Positions 25,742-35,250 of a DNA stretch of 64,000 bases are shown here, one piece after another (position 1 is the first letter of the stretch; each line of letters starts with the position of its first letter). A model generated the notes under the pieces. It ran no database searches, had not been told where the DNA came from, and saw only the letters and a program-made list of their open reading frames with translations. Where the stretch lies: positions 248,001 through 312,000 of the forward strand of contig NZ_JAFGYF010000004.1 of NCBI RefSeq assembly GCF_016921195.1, written 5' to 3'. Source of the DNA: Cellulosimicrobium cellulans (GTDB lineage Bacteria > Actinomycetota > Actinomycetes > Actinomycetales > Cellulomonadaceae). Position numbers and translations under genes: made by a program.

Positions 25742-26947
25742 GTGAACGTCTACGCCCCGCTCGTCCCGGTGTTCGTCGTCGCGCTGCTCGCGCCGCTGCT
25801 CGCGGGCCTCATGCCGGTGCGGTCGCGCGTGCCGCAGGTCGTCGTCCTGCTGCTCGGCGGCATCCTCATCGGTCCTTCCGCGCTCGACCTCGCGACGCCG
25901 GACGACGTCACGCTCCTGTCCGACCTCGGCATGGGCTTCCTCTTCCTCCTCGCCGGGTACGAGCTGGAACCGAGCCTCCTGCGCGAGCGCGTCGGGCGGC
26001 GGGCGGGGGCCGCGTGGCTGACGTCGCTCGTCGCCGGGGCGGTGCTGGTCCTCGTGGTCGTGGGCGACGGCTCGCCGCACCGCGTGGCAGCAGGGGCGAT
26101 CGCGCTCACGACCACCGCGCTCGGAGTCGTGCTGCCCATCCTGCGCGACGGTGGCCAGCTCGGCTCACGGCTCGGCCGCGCGGTGCTCGTGGTCGGGGCG
26201 GTGGGCGAGCTCGCCCCGATCGTCGCGATGGCGGTGCTGCTGGGGACGCGCGAGAGCGGTGTGGCGGCGATCCTGCTGGTCCTGTTCGCCGCCGTCGCGA
26301 TCGCGGTGTCCGTGCTGCCGGGCCGGCTGGGACGCATCAAGGCCCTCGGTGGCGACCGCCTCTTCAGCGCCGCGGAGCACGGGACCGGCCAGAGCACGCT
26401 GCGCCTCACGGTGCTGCTGCTCGTCGCGCTGCTCGCGCTCGCCGCAGGGCTCGGGTTCGACGCCGTGCTGGGCGCGTTCGTCGGCGGCATGGTGCTGCGG
26501 CGCTGGGCGCCCGGCGACGTCGAGGCGCTGGAGAAGAAGCTCGACGCGGTCGCGTGGGGCGTGTTCGTCCCGGTGTTCTTCGTCAGCTCCGGCATGGGCC
26601 TGGACATCGACTCCATCGTCGCGTCGCCGCTGCTGCCGCTGACGTTCTTCGCGCTCATGGTGGTCGTGCGGGGCGGGCCGGTGCTCCTGTGGTTCCGGCG
26701 CGAGCTGCCGTCGGTCGAGCGTGTCCAGACCGCGCTGTACGCCGCGACGGCGCTGCCGCTGCTCGTCGCGCTCACCGAGATCGCGGTCGAGCAGGGCGCG
26801 ATGACGTCGCGCGTCGGCGCTGCGCTCGTGGGCGCGGGCGTGCTCTCCGTGATCGTGCTCCCGATGGTCGCGAGCCGGCTCGGCCCGCGACCCGCGGAGC
26901 CCGACGACGTCGCGGCCCCGCCGACGGAAGAACGCGGCGCCGGATGA
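25742..26947 (+). CDS. CPA2-type cation:proton antiporter
   Basis: 401 residues from GTG 25742. About twelve transmembrane segments of the Na+/H+ exchanger fold are visible, with the conserved blocks VVLLLGGILIGPSALD, LSDLGMGFLFLLAGYEL, GFDAVLGAFVGGMVLRR and VFVPVFFVSSGMGLDIDS. No RCK/TrkA domain is fused. It would exchange K+ or Na+ for protons. The 236-base upstream gap also holds the deaminase gene's ribosome-binding site and start on the other strand. Confidence 0.9.
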   Translation: MNVYAPLVPVFVVALLAPLLAGLMPVRSRVPQVVVLLLGGILIGPSALDLATPDDVTLLSDLGMGFLFLLAGYELEPSLLRERVGRRAGAAWLTSLVAGAVLVLVVVGDGSPHRVAAGAIALTTTALGVVLPILRDGGQLGSRLGRAVLVVGAVGELAPIVAMAVLLGTRESGVAAILLVLFAAVAIAVSVLPGRLGRIKALGGDRLFSAAEHGTGQSTLRLTVLLLVALLALAAGLGFDAVLGAFVGGMVLRRWAPGDVEALEKKLDAVAWGVFVPVFFVSSGMGLDIDSIVASPLLPLTFFALMVVVRGGPVLLWFRRELPSVERVQTALYAATALPLLVALTEIAVEQGAMTSRVGAALVGAGVLSVIVLPMVASRLGPRPAEPDDVAAPPTEERGAG

Positions 26948-26959
26948 CCCCGGACGAGC

Positions 26960-27018
26960 GACGCGTCCGTGCGCGAGAGATGCGCCCAGGGGACGCAGCG
27001 CTCGCACACGGACGCATC
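26960..27018. terminator. Bidirectional hairpin between antiporter and glucanase genes
   Basis: GACGCGTCCGTGCGCGAG (26960-26977) pairs with CTCGCACACGGACGCATC (27001-27018) at 16 of 18 positions, two of the others being possible G-U pairs in one orientation. The loop is 23 bases. It sits between convergent genes. Confidence 0.6.
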
Positions 27019-27035
27019 GGTCGGCGGCGGACCGG

Positions 27036-28349
27036 TCAGAAGGTCCACTGCTGGTTGGTCGACCCGTGGCAGCCCCAGATCACGAACCGCTGGCCCTCGT
27101 AGAGCGGGTTGCCGCCCTCGGCGTCCAGGCACTTCCCCGACTGCGGGTTGCGCAGCGTCTTCGCCGACGCGTCGTAGGCCCACTTCTGGGCGCCCGTGCC
27201 GTTGCAGGTCCAGAGCTGGACCGCCGTCCCGTCGGCCGTGCCGCTGCCGCTCACGTCGAGGCACTTGCCGAGCGCGCGGATCGTCCCGTCGCTCCCCCGC
27301 GTCCAGGTCTGCGCGACGTTGCCGTTGCACGGGACGATCTGCACGCGGTTGCCGTCGTGCGCCTGGCCCCACGGGACGTCGAGGCAGTACCCGTTCGCGA
27401 TCCGGATCGTCCCGGTCCCGGTCGGGAGGCTGCCGCCGGGGTTCGGCGGGTTCGAGGTCCCCGAGCCGTTGTCGTAGACCCGGACGTAGTCGACCTTCAT
27501 CTGCTGGGGGAAGGTGGTCGTACCGTCGGGATACCCGGGCCACTGCCCGCCGACCGCGACGTTGAGGATGAGGAAGAACGGCTGGTCGAACACCCACGCG
27601 TTCGCACCGACGCTCGCGCGCGTCACACGGTGGAACTGCTGCCCGTCCACGAACCACGTGATCTCACCGGGCTTCCAGTCGACGGCGAAAGTGTGGAACG
27701 TGTCCGCGAACGACCACCCCTGCGGGTGCTGGTACATGCCCGTGATGCCGGCGCCGCCCGAGTAGCCCGGTCCGTGCACCGTGCCGTGCACGCGGTGCGG
27801 CTCGAAGCCGACGTTCTCCATGACGTCGATCTCGCCCGACGACGGCCACGGCGTGCCGGGGAAGCTCCCGCCGAGCATCCAGAACGCCGGCCAGATGCCC
27901 TGGCCGCGCGGGATCTGGATGCGCGCCTCGATGCGCCCGTACTGCGGCTGGTACTTGCCCTGGGTCGTCAGGCGCGCGGACGTGTACGACCCGTCGGCCT
28001 CGCGGCGGGCCGTGATGACGAGGTTGCCCTGGCCGTCGAGCGCGGAGTTGGCGCGCGAGGCCGTGTAGTTCTGGAGCTCGGCGTTGCCCCACCCGTGCGC
28101 GCCGGTCTCGTGGTTCCACACGGCGGGGTTCGGGGCCGCGCCCGCGGCGCCGTCGAACTCGTCGGACCAGACGAGATCGCCTGGCGCGGCGGCGGCCGAC
28201 GTCGCCGGGACGGTCACCGCGAGCGCAGCCGCGGCGGCGGTGAGCGCGGCGACGACGGCGCCCGCGACCCGCCGCCGGGGACGGGCACCGGTGCGGGCCA
28301 GGGATCTGGGCGGGGTGCTGGGCAGGGAGCGCTGACGTGCGAGGTCCAT
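27036..28349 (-). CDS. Secreted GH16 endo-beta-1,3-glucanase with ricin-type lectin domain
   Basis: 437 residues. A twin-arginine-like basic start and hydrophobic stretch (VVAALTAAAAALAVTVPAT) end in a cleavage site near residue 55. The GH16 domain (about 57-295) has the catalytic motif EIDVME at 173-178, with Glu173 the nucleophile and Glu178 the acid/base. After a Gly/Pro linker, a ricin-B beta-trefoil (about 308-437) shows three QTW/QKW/QQW repeats. This is the architecture of yeast-lytic beta-1,3-glucanases from Cellulosimicrobium/Oerskovia. It degrades fungal or yeast wall glucan outside the cell. Confidence 0.95.
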   Translation of the reverse strand: MDLARQRSLPSTPPRSLARTGARPRRRVAGAVVAALTAAAAALAVTVPATSAAAAPGDLVWSDEFDGAAGAAPNPAVWNHETGAHGWGNAELQNYTASRANSALDGQGNLVITARREADGSYTSARLTTQGKYQPQYGRIEARIQIPRGQGIWPAFWMLGGSFPGTPWPSSGEIDVMENVGFEPHRVHGTVHGPGYSGGAGITGMYQHPQGWSFADTFHTFAVDWKPGEITWFVDGQQFHRVTRASVGANAWVFDQPFFLILNVAVGGQWPGYPDGTTTFPQQMKVDYVRVYDNGSGTSNPPNPGGSLPTGTGTIRIANGYCLDVPWGQAHDGNRVQIVPCNGNVAQTWTRGSDGTIRALGKCLDVSGSGTADGTAVQLWTCNGTGAQKWAYDASAKTLRNPQSGKCLDAEGGNPLYEGQRFVIWGCHGSTNQQWTF

Positions 28350-28460
28350 CGATCCTCCAGGTCCGGCGGCGGGTGCCGCCTGCGTCTCGCCACGGTGCGC
28401 GACGTGCTCTCGGCGCGACTCTGCACCGGGCGGGGGCCGTTCCTCGACCCTCCGCCCGCG

Positions 28461-28523
28461 AACCTACGGGCGCGGCGCGCCGCCGAGCAAGCGCTCTCTC
28501 GGCGTGTCGTGGAATCGCTCCCA
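28461..28523 (-). promoter_or_regulatory. Promoter and CebR-like operators of the GH16 glucanase
   Basis: On the minus strand, TTGCTC (28485-28490), 18 bases and TAGGTT (28461-28466) form a promoter. TGGAATCGCTCCCA at 28510-28523 matches the known CebR/cellobiose-repressor box TGGGAGCGCTCCCA at 12 of 14 positions. A weaker half-matching site (GAGCGCTTGCTC) overlaps the -35. This suggests sugar-responsive LacI-family control. Confidence 0.65.
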
Positions 28524-28570
28524 CATCGTCCATCACCCGCGGGAGCGACGACGCGGCGCCGCGGCTGCGC

Positions 28571-29143
28571 TCAGGCTGCCGTCGACGGGACCGCCGCGTC
28601 GAGGATCGCCTCCGCCGCCCGGCGGGCCTGGCGCGCGACGTCGACGTCCTGGGTGATGGCCGCCGTCGTCTGCGCGCCCTCGGCGAGCAGCACGACCTGG
28701 AGCGCGACGTCGTCGGGCAGTCCCGCCTCGCGCACGACGCCGCGCGCGTACCGCTGGAACGACTCCTTGTGCTCGCGCACGGCCGCGGCCACGGCGGGGG
28801 ACGTCGCGCCGAGCTCGCCGAACGAGTTGATGAACGCGCACCCACGGAACCCGTCCTCGCGGAACCACGCGTCGAGGAAGTCGAACACCGCGAGCAGACG
28901 CCCGCGGGGCGCGGTCGCGCCGGCCGCCGCGCGCGCGATCCCCGCGTCCCACTGCTCGGTGCGGTGCCGCAGGACGGCGACGACGAGGTCGTCCTTGGAC
29001 GGGAACAGCGAGTAGATGCGCTTGAGCGACACCCCGGCCTCGGCACGGACCGCGTCCATCCCCACGGACTGGACGCCGCGCGCGTAGAACAGCCGGTCGG
29101 CCGCAGCCACCACGGCTGCGCGGGCGCTCGCGTCGTCGAGCAT
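28571..29143 (-). CDS. TetR-family repressor
   Basis: 190 residues. ATG 29143 is preferred over ATG 29149 because CAGGAG lies six bases before the former and directly abuts the latter. The helix-turn-helix reads VGMDAVRAEAGVSLKRIYSLFPSKDDLVVAVL. The C-terminal domain has Phe/Trp-rich helices (VFDFLDAWFREDGFRGCAFINSFGE) suited to binding a hydrophobic ligand. It is divergent from an alpha/beta hydrolase, and two identical-pattern dyads lie between them. Confidence 0.93.
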   Translation of the reverse strand: MLDDASARAAVVAAADRLFYARGVQSVGMDAVRAEAGVSLKRIYSLFPSKDDLVVAVLRHRTEQWDAGIARAAAGATAPRGRLLAVFDFLDAWFREDGFRGCAFINSFGELGATSPAVAAAVREHKESFQRYARGVVREAGLPDDVALQVVLLAEGAQTTAAITQDVDVARQARRAAEAILDAAVPSTAA

Positions 29144-29170
29144 CGTCATCTCCTGTTCACGTCGTACCGC

Positions 29171-30096
<926 letters not shown>

Positions 30097-30102
30097 CCCG
30101 GA

Positions 30103-30129
30103 CCGGGCGCCGGGACGACCGGCGCCCGG
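30103..30129. terminator. Hairpin terminator
   Basis: CCGGGCGCCGG (30103-30113) pairs perfectly with CCGGCGCCCGG (30119-30129) around a five-base loop, between the convergent hydrolase and NYN-domain genes. Confidence 0.75.
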
Positions 30130-30153
30130 CGCCGCGGCGGTCGGGCGGCAGCG

Positions 30154-31434
30154 TCAGGCGACCGTCACGCGGTAGTCGTCGGCGTCGTCGTCCCACGCGA
30201 GGTCGACGGCGCCGGCGGCCTGCGCCGCCTTGCAGAACTGCAGGAAGCCGCGGTACCCGAGCGCCTTCTCGCTGAAGTCCGGGCGCTTCTTGCGGATGGC
30301 GTTCTTCAGCCCGGACAGGACGGTCGAGCCGCCCTCCTCCCGCACCACCTCCTGCACGAGCGCGAACGCCTGGTCGGTGTCGCCCTGCGCGGGCAGGGAG
30401 ACCTCGGGGTCGCCGGTCGCGGGGCCGGGAGCGAGCTCCACGAAGCCCCGGTCGGCGAGGAACCGCAGGAACTCGCCGAAGTTGCGGAACCCGTAGTCGG
30501 CCTCGCTGAACGTCGGGTCCTTGCGCAGGAGCGTGCGCTTGAGCACCGACGCGGTGACCGCCCCGCTCGTGGACGCCTCGAGGTCGGCCAGCGTCTGCGC
30601 GACGCGCACCTCCATGGGGACGTCCTCGCCCGACGGCGCGTCGTCGTCGGCCTCGGGGGCGGCCGCGACGGCCGCGGGCTCGTCGGCGGGCTGCTCGACG
30701 GGCGTCGTCTCGCCGTCGACCTGCGCGTTCTCGGTCACGACGGGCTCCCCGCGACGCGACGACCGCCCGACGGCCTCGCCCAGCTCCGCGAGCGCCGCCG
30801 CCGCCGCCGGCGTCTCGGCCTCCGGCTCCGCGATCTCGGTCGCCTTGCGGCGCCCGGACGTGCGCGCGCCGGAACGCTTCGCCTTGGCGGCGCCCGACGT
30901 CGTCGCGCCGGACGCGCGGGAGCCGCGCACCGACCGGGGCTCCGGCTCGTCCGGGACGTCGACGCCCTCGAGCCGGTCGTAGAAGAGGAACTCGTCGCAC
31001 GCGGGCGGCAGGAGCCGGGACGTCGACTTCTCGACGCCGACGCCGATGACGCGCTTGTTCAGCTCGCGCAGCTTGTGGACGAGCGGGGAGAAGTCGCTGT
31101 CCCCCGTGCACATGACGAACGTCGAGATGTAGTCGCGCTCGAACGCCATCTCGATCGCGTCGACGACCATCTTGATGTCGGCCGCGTTCTTGCGCGACGC
31201 GCCCATGCGCTGCGGCATCTCGATGAGCTCGACCTGGTGCCGCGTGAGCGAGCGCCGGTCCTCGTCGAAGTACGACCAGTCCGCGTACGCGCGCCGCACC
31301 ACGACCCGCCCGCGCACGGCGAGCGCGTCGGCGATCGGGCCGAAGTCGAACGTCATGCCGCCCAGGTGCTCGCGCGCCCCGAGCGCGAGGTTCTCGTAGT
31401 CGATGAAGACGGCCAGGCGCTCCTCGGTGTCCAT
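30154..31434 (-). CDS. NYN-domain putative RNase with two OST-HTH (LOTUS) domains
   Basis: 426 residues from ATG 31434. Residues 5-165 form a PIN-like NYN nuclease domain: VFIDYENLALG with Asp12, then RKNAADIKMVVDAIE and FVMCTGDSDFSPLVHKLRELNKRVIGVG, which supply the usual acidic metal ligands. A charged, Ala/Glu-rich linker follows. Two OST-HTH/LOTUS domains then occupy about 275-340 (KRTLLRKDPTFSEADYGFRNFGEFLRFL) and 355-412 (KNAIRKKRPDFSEKALGYRGFLQFC). LOTUS domains bind RNA, and the same NYN-LOTUS combination occurs in animal MARF1. A role in RNA cleavage is inferred; targets are unknown. Confidence 0.93.
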   Translation of the reverse strand: MDTEERLAVFIDYENLALGAREHLGGMTFDFGPIADALAVRGRVVVRRAYADWSYFDEDRRSLTRHQVELIEMPQRMGASRKNAADIKMVVDAIEMAFERDYISTFVMCTGDSDFSPLVHKLRELNKRVIGVGVEKSTSRLLPPACDEFLFYDRLEGVDVPDEPEPRSVRGSRASGATTSGAAKAKRSGARTSGRRKATEIAEPEAETPAAAAALAELGEAVGRSSRRGEPVVTENAQVDGETTPVEQPADEPAAVAAAPEADDDAPSGEDVPMEVRVAQTLADLEASTSGAVTASVLKRTLLRKDPTFSEADYGFRNFGEFLRFLADRGFVELAPGPATGDPEVSLPAQGDTDQAFALVQEVVREEGGSTVLSGLKNAIRKKRPDFSEKALGYRGFLQFCKAAQAAGAVDLAWDDDADDYRVTVA

Positions 31435-31539
31435 GCCCGCCAGCCTAGGCGCAGACCACCGCGCCCCGCCGCCGGACCCCGGGTCGTGCGTCACGTACCA
31501 CCGCACGCGACGCACGACCCGGGCCGTCGGGCCCCGCGC

Positions 31540-32826
31540 TCAGCGGACGGAGCGGACGAGGAGGATGAGGACGGCCCCGACGAGGGCCAGCCCGGCGGCG
31601 ACGGGGAACATCGCCTGGTAGCCGAGCGCCGTGATCGCCGCCGCGGCGAGGACGGGGCCGAGGATCTGCCCGCCCGTGTTGGCGAGGTTGAGGATGCCCA
31701 GGTCCTTCGCAGCCGTCTCCGGGTTGGGCAGCACCTCGACGTTGAGCGCCTGGTCGACGGCGTTGAAGGCGCCCATGCCGATCCCGGCGACGAGGCCGTA
31801 GACGAGCATCGTCCACGGCTCGGCGGACACGAACGGCACGAACGCGCCGAGCGCGACGAGCACGGCCGCCACGACGACGGGCAGCCGCCGTCGCCGCAGG
31901 CGGTCCGAGACCGGGCCGGCGACGGCGGACATCACCAGCGCCGTGACCATGAGGAACAGGGACACCAGCGACACGTACCGCGACGTCTCGTCCTCGCCGA
32001 GGCGCATGTAGTCCGTCAGGATGTAGAGCTGGTACCCCGAGATCGCGAACGTGGCCGCGATGATGAGGAACTTCCCGAACAGCGCCAGGTAGTAGTCGCG
32101 CGCACCGCGTCGAGGGAACGAGAAGTTGTCCAGCAGCATCCGCTTGTCGAAGCGGCGCCGAGCCATCCCCAGGCTCGACCCCTCGCGCATGAGCACGGCG
32201 GCGACCGGGCCCGAGAGCAGGGTCAGGGCGGCCAGGACCGCGAACCCGGCCGTCAGCGAGCCGAGGAACTGTGCCCCCACGATCTGCCCGCCGTACAGGC
32301 CTGCGGAGTACCCGAGGGCGTAGACGGACGAGATCGTGCCGCGGTGGCGCGGGGCGACACGGTCGGAGATCACGGCGATGAGCGGCGCGACGATCGCGTT
32401 GAGGAAGAACTGGTACACGCACCACACCACGACGAGCAGCCCGACGCTGCGCACCGAGCCCACGACGAGCAGCATCGCCGCCGACGCGACGGACCCCCCG
32501 ACGATCCACGGCGTGCGCCGCCCCCCGCGCGAGCGCGTGAGGTCGGACAGGGCGCCGAACAGGATGTTCGCGATCGTGGCGACGACCATCGCGCTCGTGG
32601 CGAGGAGCGCGACGACCGCCTCCTTGTTCGCTGGCGCGACCTCCGCGACCCGCGCGGGGAGCAGCACGGCGTTGACCCCGAGGTACGGTCCCAGCCACAG
32701 CACCACGCCCAGCGCCAGGGCGACGCCGACGCGCAGCGGCCGGCGAGGCTGCTGGCCGTCCTCGACGGTGCCGGTCCACTCGCTCACGACCTCGGGCGCG
32801 ACGGCGCCGGGTCCCGTCGTGGTCAC
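31540..32826 (-). CDS. MFS sugar transporter, GPH/cation-symporter type
   Basis: 428 residues from GTG 32826, overlapping the GH3 stop by four bases (GTGA). Twelve transmembrane segments and the loop GALSDLTRSRGGRRTPWIVGG fit the glycoside-pentoside-hexuronide or sugar MFS group. Because translation is coupled to the GH3 glycosidase gene, it most likely brings in the glycoside or disaccharide that GH3 hydrolyses. Expression is probably controlled by the TetR gene transcribed divergently from GH3. Confidence 0.9.
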   Translation of the reverse strand: MTTTGPGAVAPEVVSEWTGTVEDGQQPRRPLRVGVALALGVVLWLGPYLGVNAVLLPARVAEVAPANKEAVVALLATSAMVVATIANILFGALSDLTRSRGGRRTPWIVGGSVASAAMLLVVGSVRSVGLLVVVWCVYQFFLNAIVAPLIAVISDRVAPRHRGTISSVYALGYSAGLYGGQIVGAQFLGSLTAGFAVLAALTLLSGPVAAVLMREGSSLGMARRRFDKRMLLDNFSFPRRGARDYYLALFGKFLIIAATFAISGYQLYILTDYMRLGEDETSRYVSLVSLFLMVTALVMSAVAGPVSDRLRRRRLPVVVAAVLVALGAFVPFVSAEPWTMLVYGLVAGIGMGAFNAVDQALNVEVLPNPETAAKDLGILNLANTGGQILGPVLAAAAITALGYQAMFPVAAGLALVGAVLILLVRSVR

Positions 32827-35051
32827 AGGTCGGCCTCCGCCCGCGCGGCACCGGTGTCGCCCCAGTGCGACGACGCCTCCAGCACGACCGGTCCGGCCGC
32901 GACGGTGACGGCGCGGGCCCGCTCGTCCCAGCGCCCGACGGGCGTGAGGTCGAGCGCCACGGGCACGGTCACGCTCGAGCCGGCCGGCACGTCCGCCACG
33001 GCGAAGCCGAGCAGCTCGCGCTCGCCCGCGCGGTCGCCGTCCGCCCGGGAGCCGTACACCTGGACCACGTGGCGCCCGTCGCGGCCGCCCGTGTTGCGCA
33101 CGGCCACGCGGACCTCGCCGCGGCCCGCGGCTCGGTCGAGCACGCCGACCTCCATGCCCGTCACCTCGTACGTCGTGTACGCGAGCCCGTGCCCGAGCGG
33201 GAACAGCGCCTCGACGCCGTCGCGCTGGAGCAGCCGCTGCCCGTACCAGCGGTCGTACGTGATCGCGGTCGCGTCGATGTCGAGCGGCGGCAGGTGGTCC
33301 GCGGACGCCGGGATCGGGTAGGGCAGGCGACCGGACGGGTTGTGGGCGCCGAGCAGCACGTCGGCGAGGGCGTGGCCGCCCTCCATGCCCGCGTACCAGC
33401 CGAGCAGGACGGCCGGGACGTCGTCGACCCACTCCTCCATGAGCACGGCGCCGGCGCTGACCACGACCACGACGGTGCGCGGGTTGGCCGCCGCGACGGC
33501 GCGGACCGTCTCGACGTCCTCGGGCCGCAGGTGCAGGTCGCGGCGGTCGCCGCCCGCGGTCCCGCTGCCCACGACGCTCAGGCCCTGGCCCATCGCCGCC
33601 ATGACGGCGTCGCGGTCGGCGCGCTGGGCGTCGTCGACGGGGTCCGGGTAGAGACGCAGCAGGTCCTCGCGCGTCGCCACCGAGCCGTCGACGAACTCGC
33701 CCTCGTCTGCGGCGGTGTACCCGACGACGACGACGGCCGCGTCGGCACCGCGGGCCGCGTCCGCGGCGGCAGGGGCGCCCTGCTGCGGGTCCGCCGTGAC
33801 GATCTCGGCCTCGGGGAGCGCGGCGCGCAGGCCCTCGACCGCCGTGACGACGTACGGCGCCCGCACGTCGGACGACCCGTGGTCCCCGGTGTTCGCGACG
33901 TCCGCGAGCCGGCCGACGACGGCCAGGCGACGCAGGGCGGCGGCGTCGAGCGGGAGCGCCGGGGCGCCGGACGCCTCGTCGTTCTTGAGGAGCACGACGG
34001 CGCGTCGCGCCGCCTCGCGCGCCAGGTCGACGTGCTCGGCGCTCGCCACGGTGCCCTGCGGCTCGTCGGCGTCCCGCCCGGCGTGGTGGCGCAGCTGGGT
34101 CGCGAGGATCCGCACGCCGGCGCGCTCGACGTCCGCCCACGTGGCCCGGCCGTCGTCGAGCGCGTCCCGCAGCCACGCGCCGCGCTGCTGGTGGAACGGC
34201 GCCTCGACGTCGAGCCCGGCGGCGAGCGCCTTCGCCCCGTCGCGCATGCCCCAGATGAAGTCCGTGACGACGGTGCCCTCGAAGCCCCAGTCCTCGCGCA
34301 GGACCGTGGTGAGGGTGTAGGGGTTCTGCCCGCCCCACTCGCCGTTCACCGAGTTGTAGGAGCTCATGACGGCGGCCACGCCCGCGTCCGACACCTGCTT
34401 GAAGTGCGGGAGGTAGACCTCGTGGAGCGTGGCCTCGTCGACCGTGACGTCGACGGTGAAGCGCGCGTTCTCCATCGAGTTGAGCGCGTAGTGCTTCATG
34501 CACGCCATGGCGTGGTGCTGGACGCCGCGCGTGAGCGCGGCCCCGAGCGCGCCGAGCAGCACGGGCTGGTCGGAGTACGTCTCCTGCGAGCGGCCCCACG
34601 CCGGGTGGCGCGGCAGGTTGATGCACACGCCCCCGAAGAAGTTGCCGCCCTGCTCGCGGATCTCCGCCCCGATCGCGTGGCCGACGCGCTCCTCGAGCTC
34701 GACGTCCCACGTCGCGCCGCGCGCCATGGAGACGGGGAACGCGGTCGAGCGGCCCACGACGCACCCGCGCGGTCCGTCGACGAACCGGAGACCGGGGATG
34801 CCGAGGCGGTCCACGGCACCCATCACGTAGGGGAAGACGTTGTAGCCGTCCTCGACGAACGAGCGCATCCCCTTCCAGAACTCCAGGTCACCGTCGAGGA
34901 GCCAGAGCCGCTCCTCCTCCGTGAGCCGGTCGTACAGGCCCTGGGCCTGGGCGACGGGGTCCGCGCCTGCGCGCACCTCGTCGGTCGCGAGGCCGAAGGC
35001 CTCCGTGTCGGTCGGGACCGTCGTCGTCCCCGCAGCGTCGTCGCTCGTCAT
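32823..35051 (-). CDS. GH3 family glycosidase (beta-glucosidase-like), cytoplasmic
   Basis: 742 residues from ATG 35051; no signal peptide. The GH3 barrel contains RFVDGPRG, FFGGVCINLPRHPAWGR, KHYALNSMENARF and the nucleophile segment VVTDFIWGMRDGAKAL, with Asp in place of the usual SDW context. The second domain has AVVLLKNDE and the helper motif VVVVSAGAVLMEEWVDDVPAVLLGWYAGMEGG. A fibronectin-III-like C-terminal domain starts around LFPLGHGLAYTTYEV. It hydrolyses an imported glycoside, probably via the coupled MFS transporter. The exact sugar is unknown. Confidence 0.95.
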   Translation of the reverse strand: MTSDDAAGTTTVPTDTEAFGLATDEVRAGADPVAQAQGLYDRLTEEERLWLLDGDLEFWKGMRSFVEDGYNVFPYVMGAVDRLGIPGLRFVDGPRGCVVGRSTAFPVSMARGATWDVELEERVGHAIGAEIREQGGNFFGGVCINLPRHPAWGRSQETYSDQPVLLGALGAALTRGVQHHAMACMKHYALNSMENARFTVDVTVDEATLHEVYLPHFKQVSDAGVAAVMSSYNSVNGEWGGQNPYTLTTVLREDWGFEGTVVTDFIWGMRDGAKALAAGLDVEAPFHQQRGAWLRDALDDGRATWADVERAGVRILATQLRHHAGRDADEPQGTVASAEHVDLAREAARRAVVLLKNDEASGAPALPLDAAALRRLAVVGRLADVANTGDHGSSDVRAPYVVTAVEGLRAALPEAEIVTADPQQGAPAAADAARGADAAVVVVGYTAADEGEFVDGSVATREDLLRLYPDPVDDAQRADRDAVMAAMGQGLSVVGSGTAGGDRRDLHLRPEDVETVRAVAAANPRTVVVVVSAGAVLMEEWVDDVPAVLLGWYAGMEGGHALADVLLGAHNPSGRLPYPIPASADHLPPLDIDATAITYDRWYGQRLLQRDGVEALFPLGHGLAYTTYEVTGMEVGVLDRAAGRGEVRVAVRNTGGRDGRHVVQVYGSRADGDRAGERELLGFAVADVPAGSSVTVPVALDLTPVGRWDERARAVTVAAGPVVLEASSHWGDTGAARAEADL

Positions 35052-35082
35052 CCTGCACACCTCGTCCGTGAGTCGTGAGTGG

Positions 35083-35109
35083 TACTGAGTACCTAGTAGG
35101 TATTCAGTA
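35083..35109. promoter_or_regulatory. 27-bp near-perfect dyad between GH3 and TetR genes
   Basis: TACTGAGTACC (35083-35093) and GGTATTCAGTA (35099-35109) are complementary at 10 of 11 positions around the five-base centre TAGTA. The site is AT-rich and lies in the divergent promoter region of the GH3 and TetR genes, as expected for the TetR operator. It overlaps the likely GH3 core promoter. Confidence 0.75.
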
Positions 35110-35250
35110 AGATAGGTCGTGGCGGCTTCCCCAGGCAAGAGGGCCTTCGTCCCGCGTCTCGTCGGGGCCCGCCGTCACGGGGGCCCCGACCCGCCTGACC
35201 AGCCGCGACGCCTCGGCGTAGAGTGGCGGAGGACGACCCGACGAGGAGCG

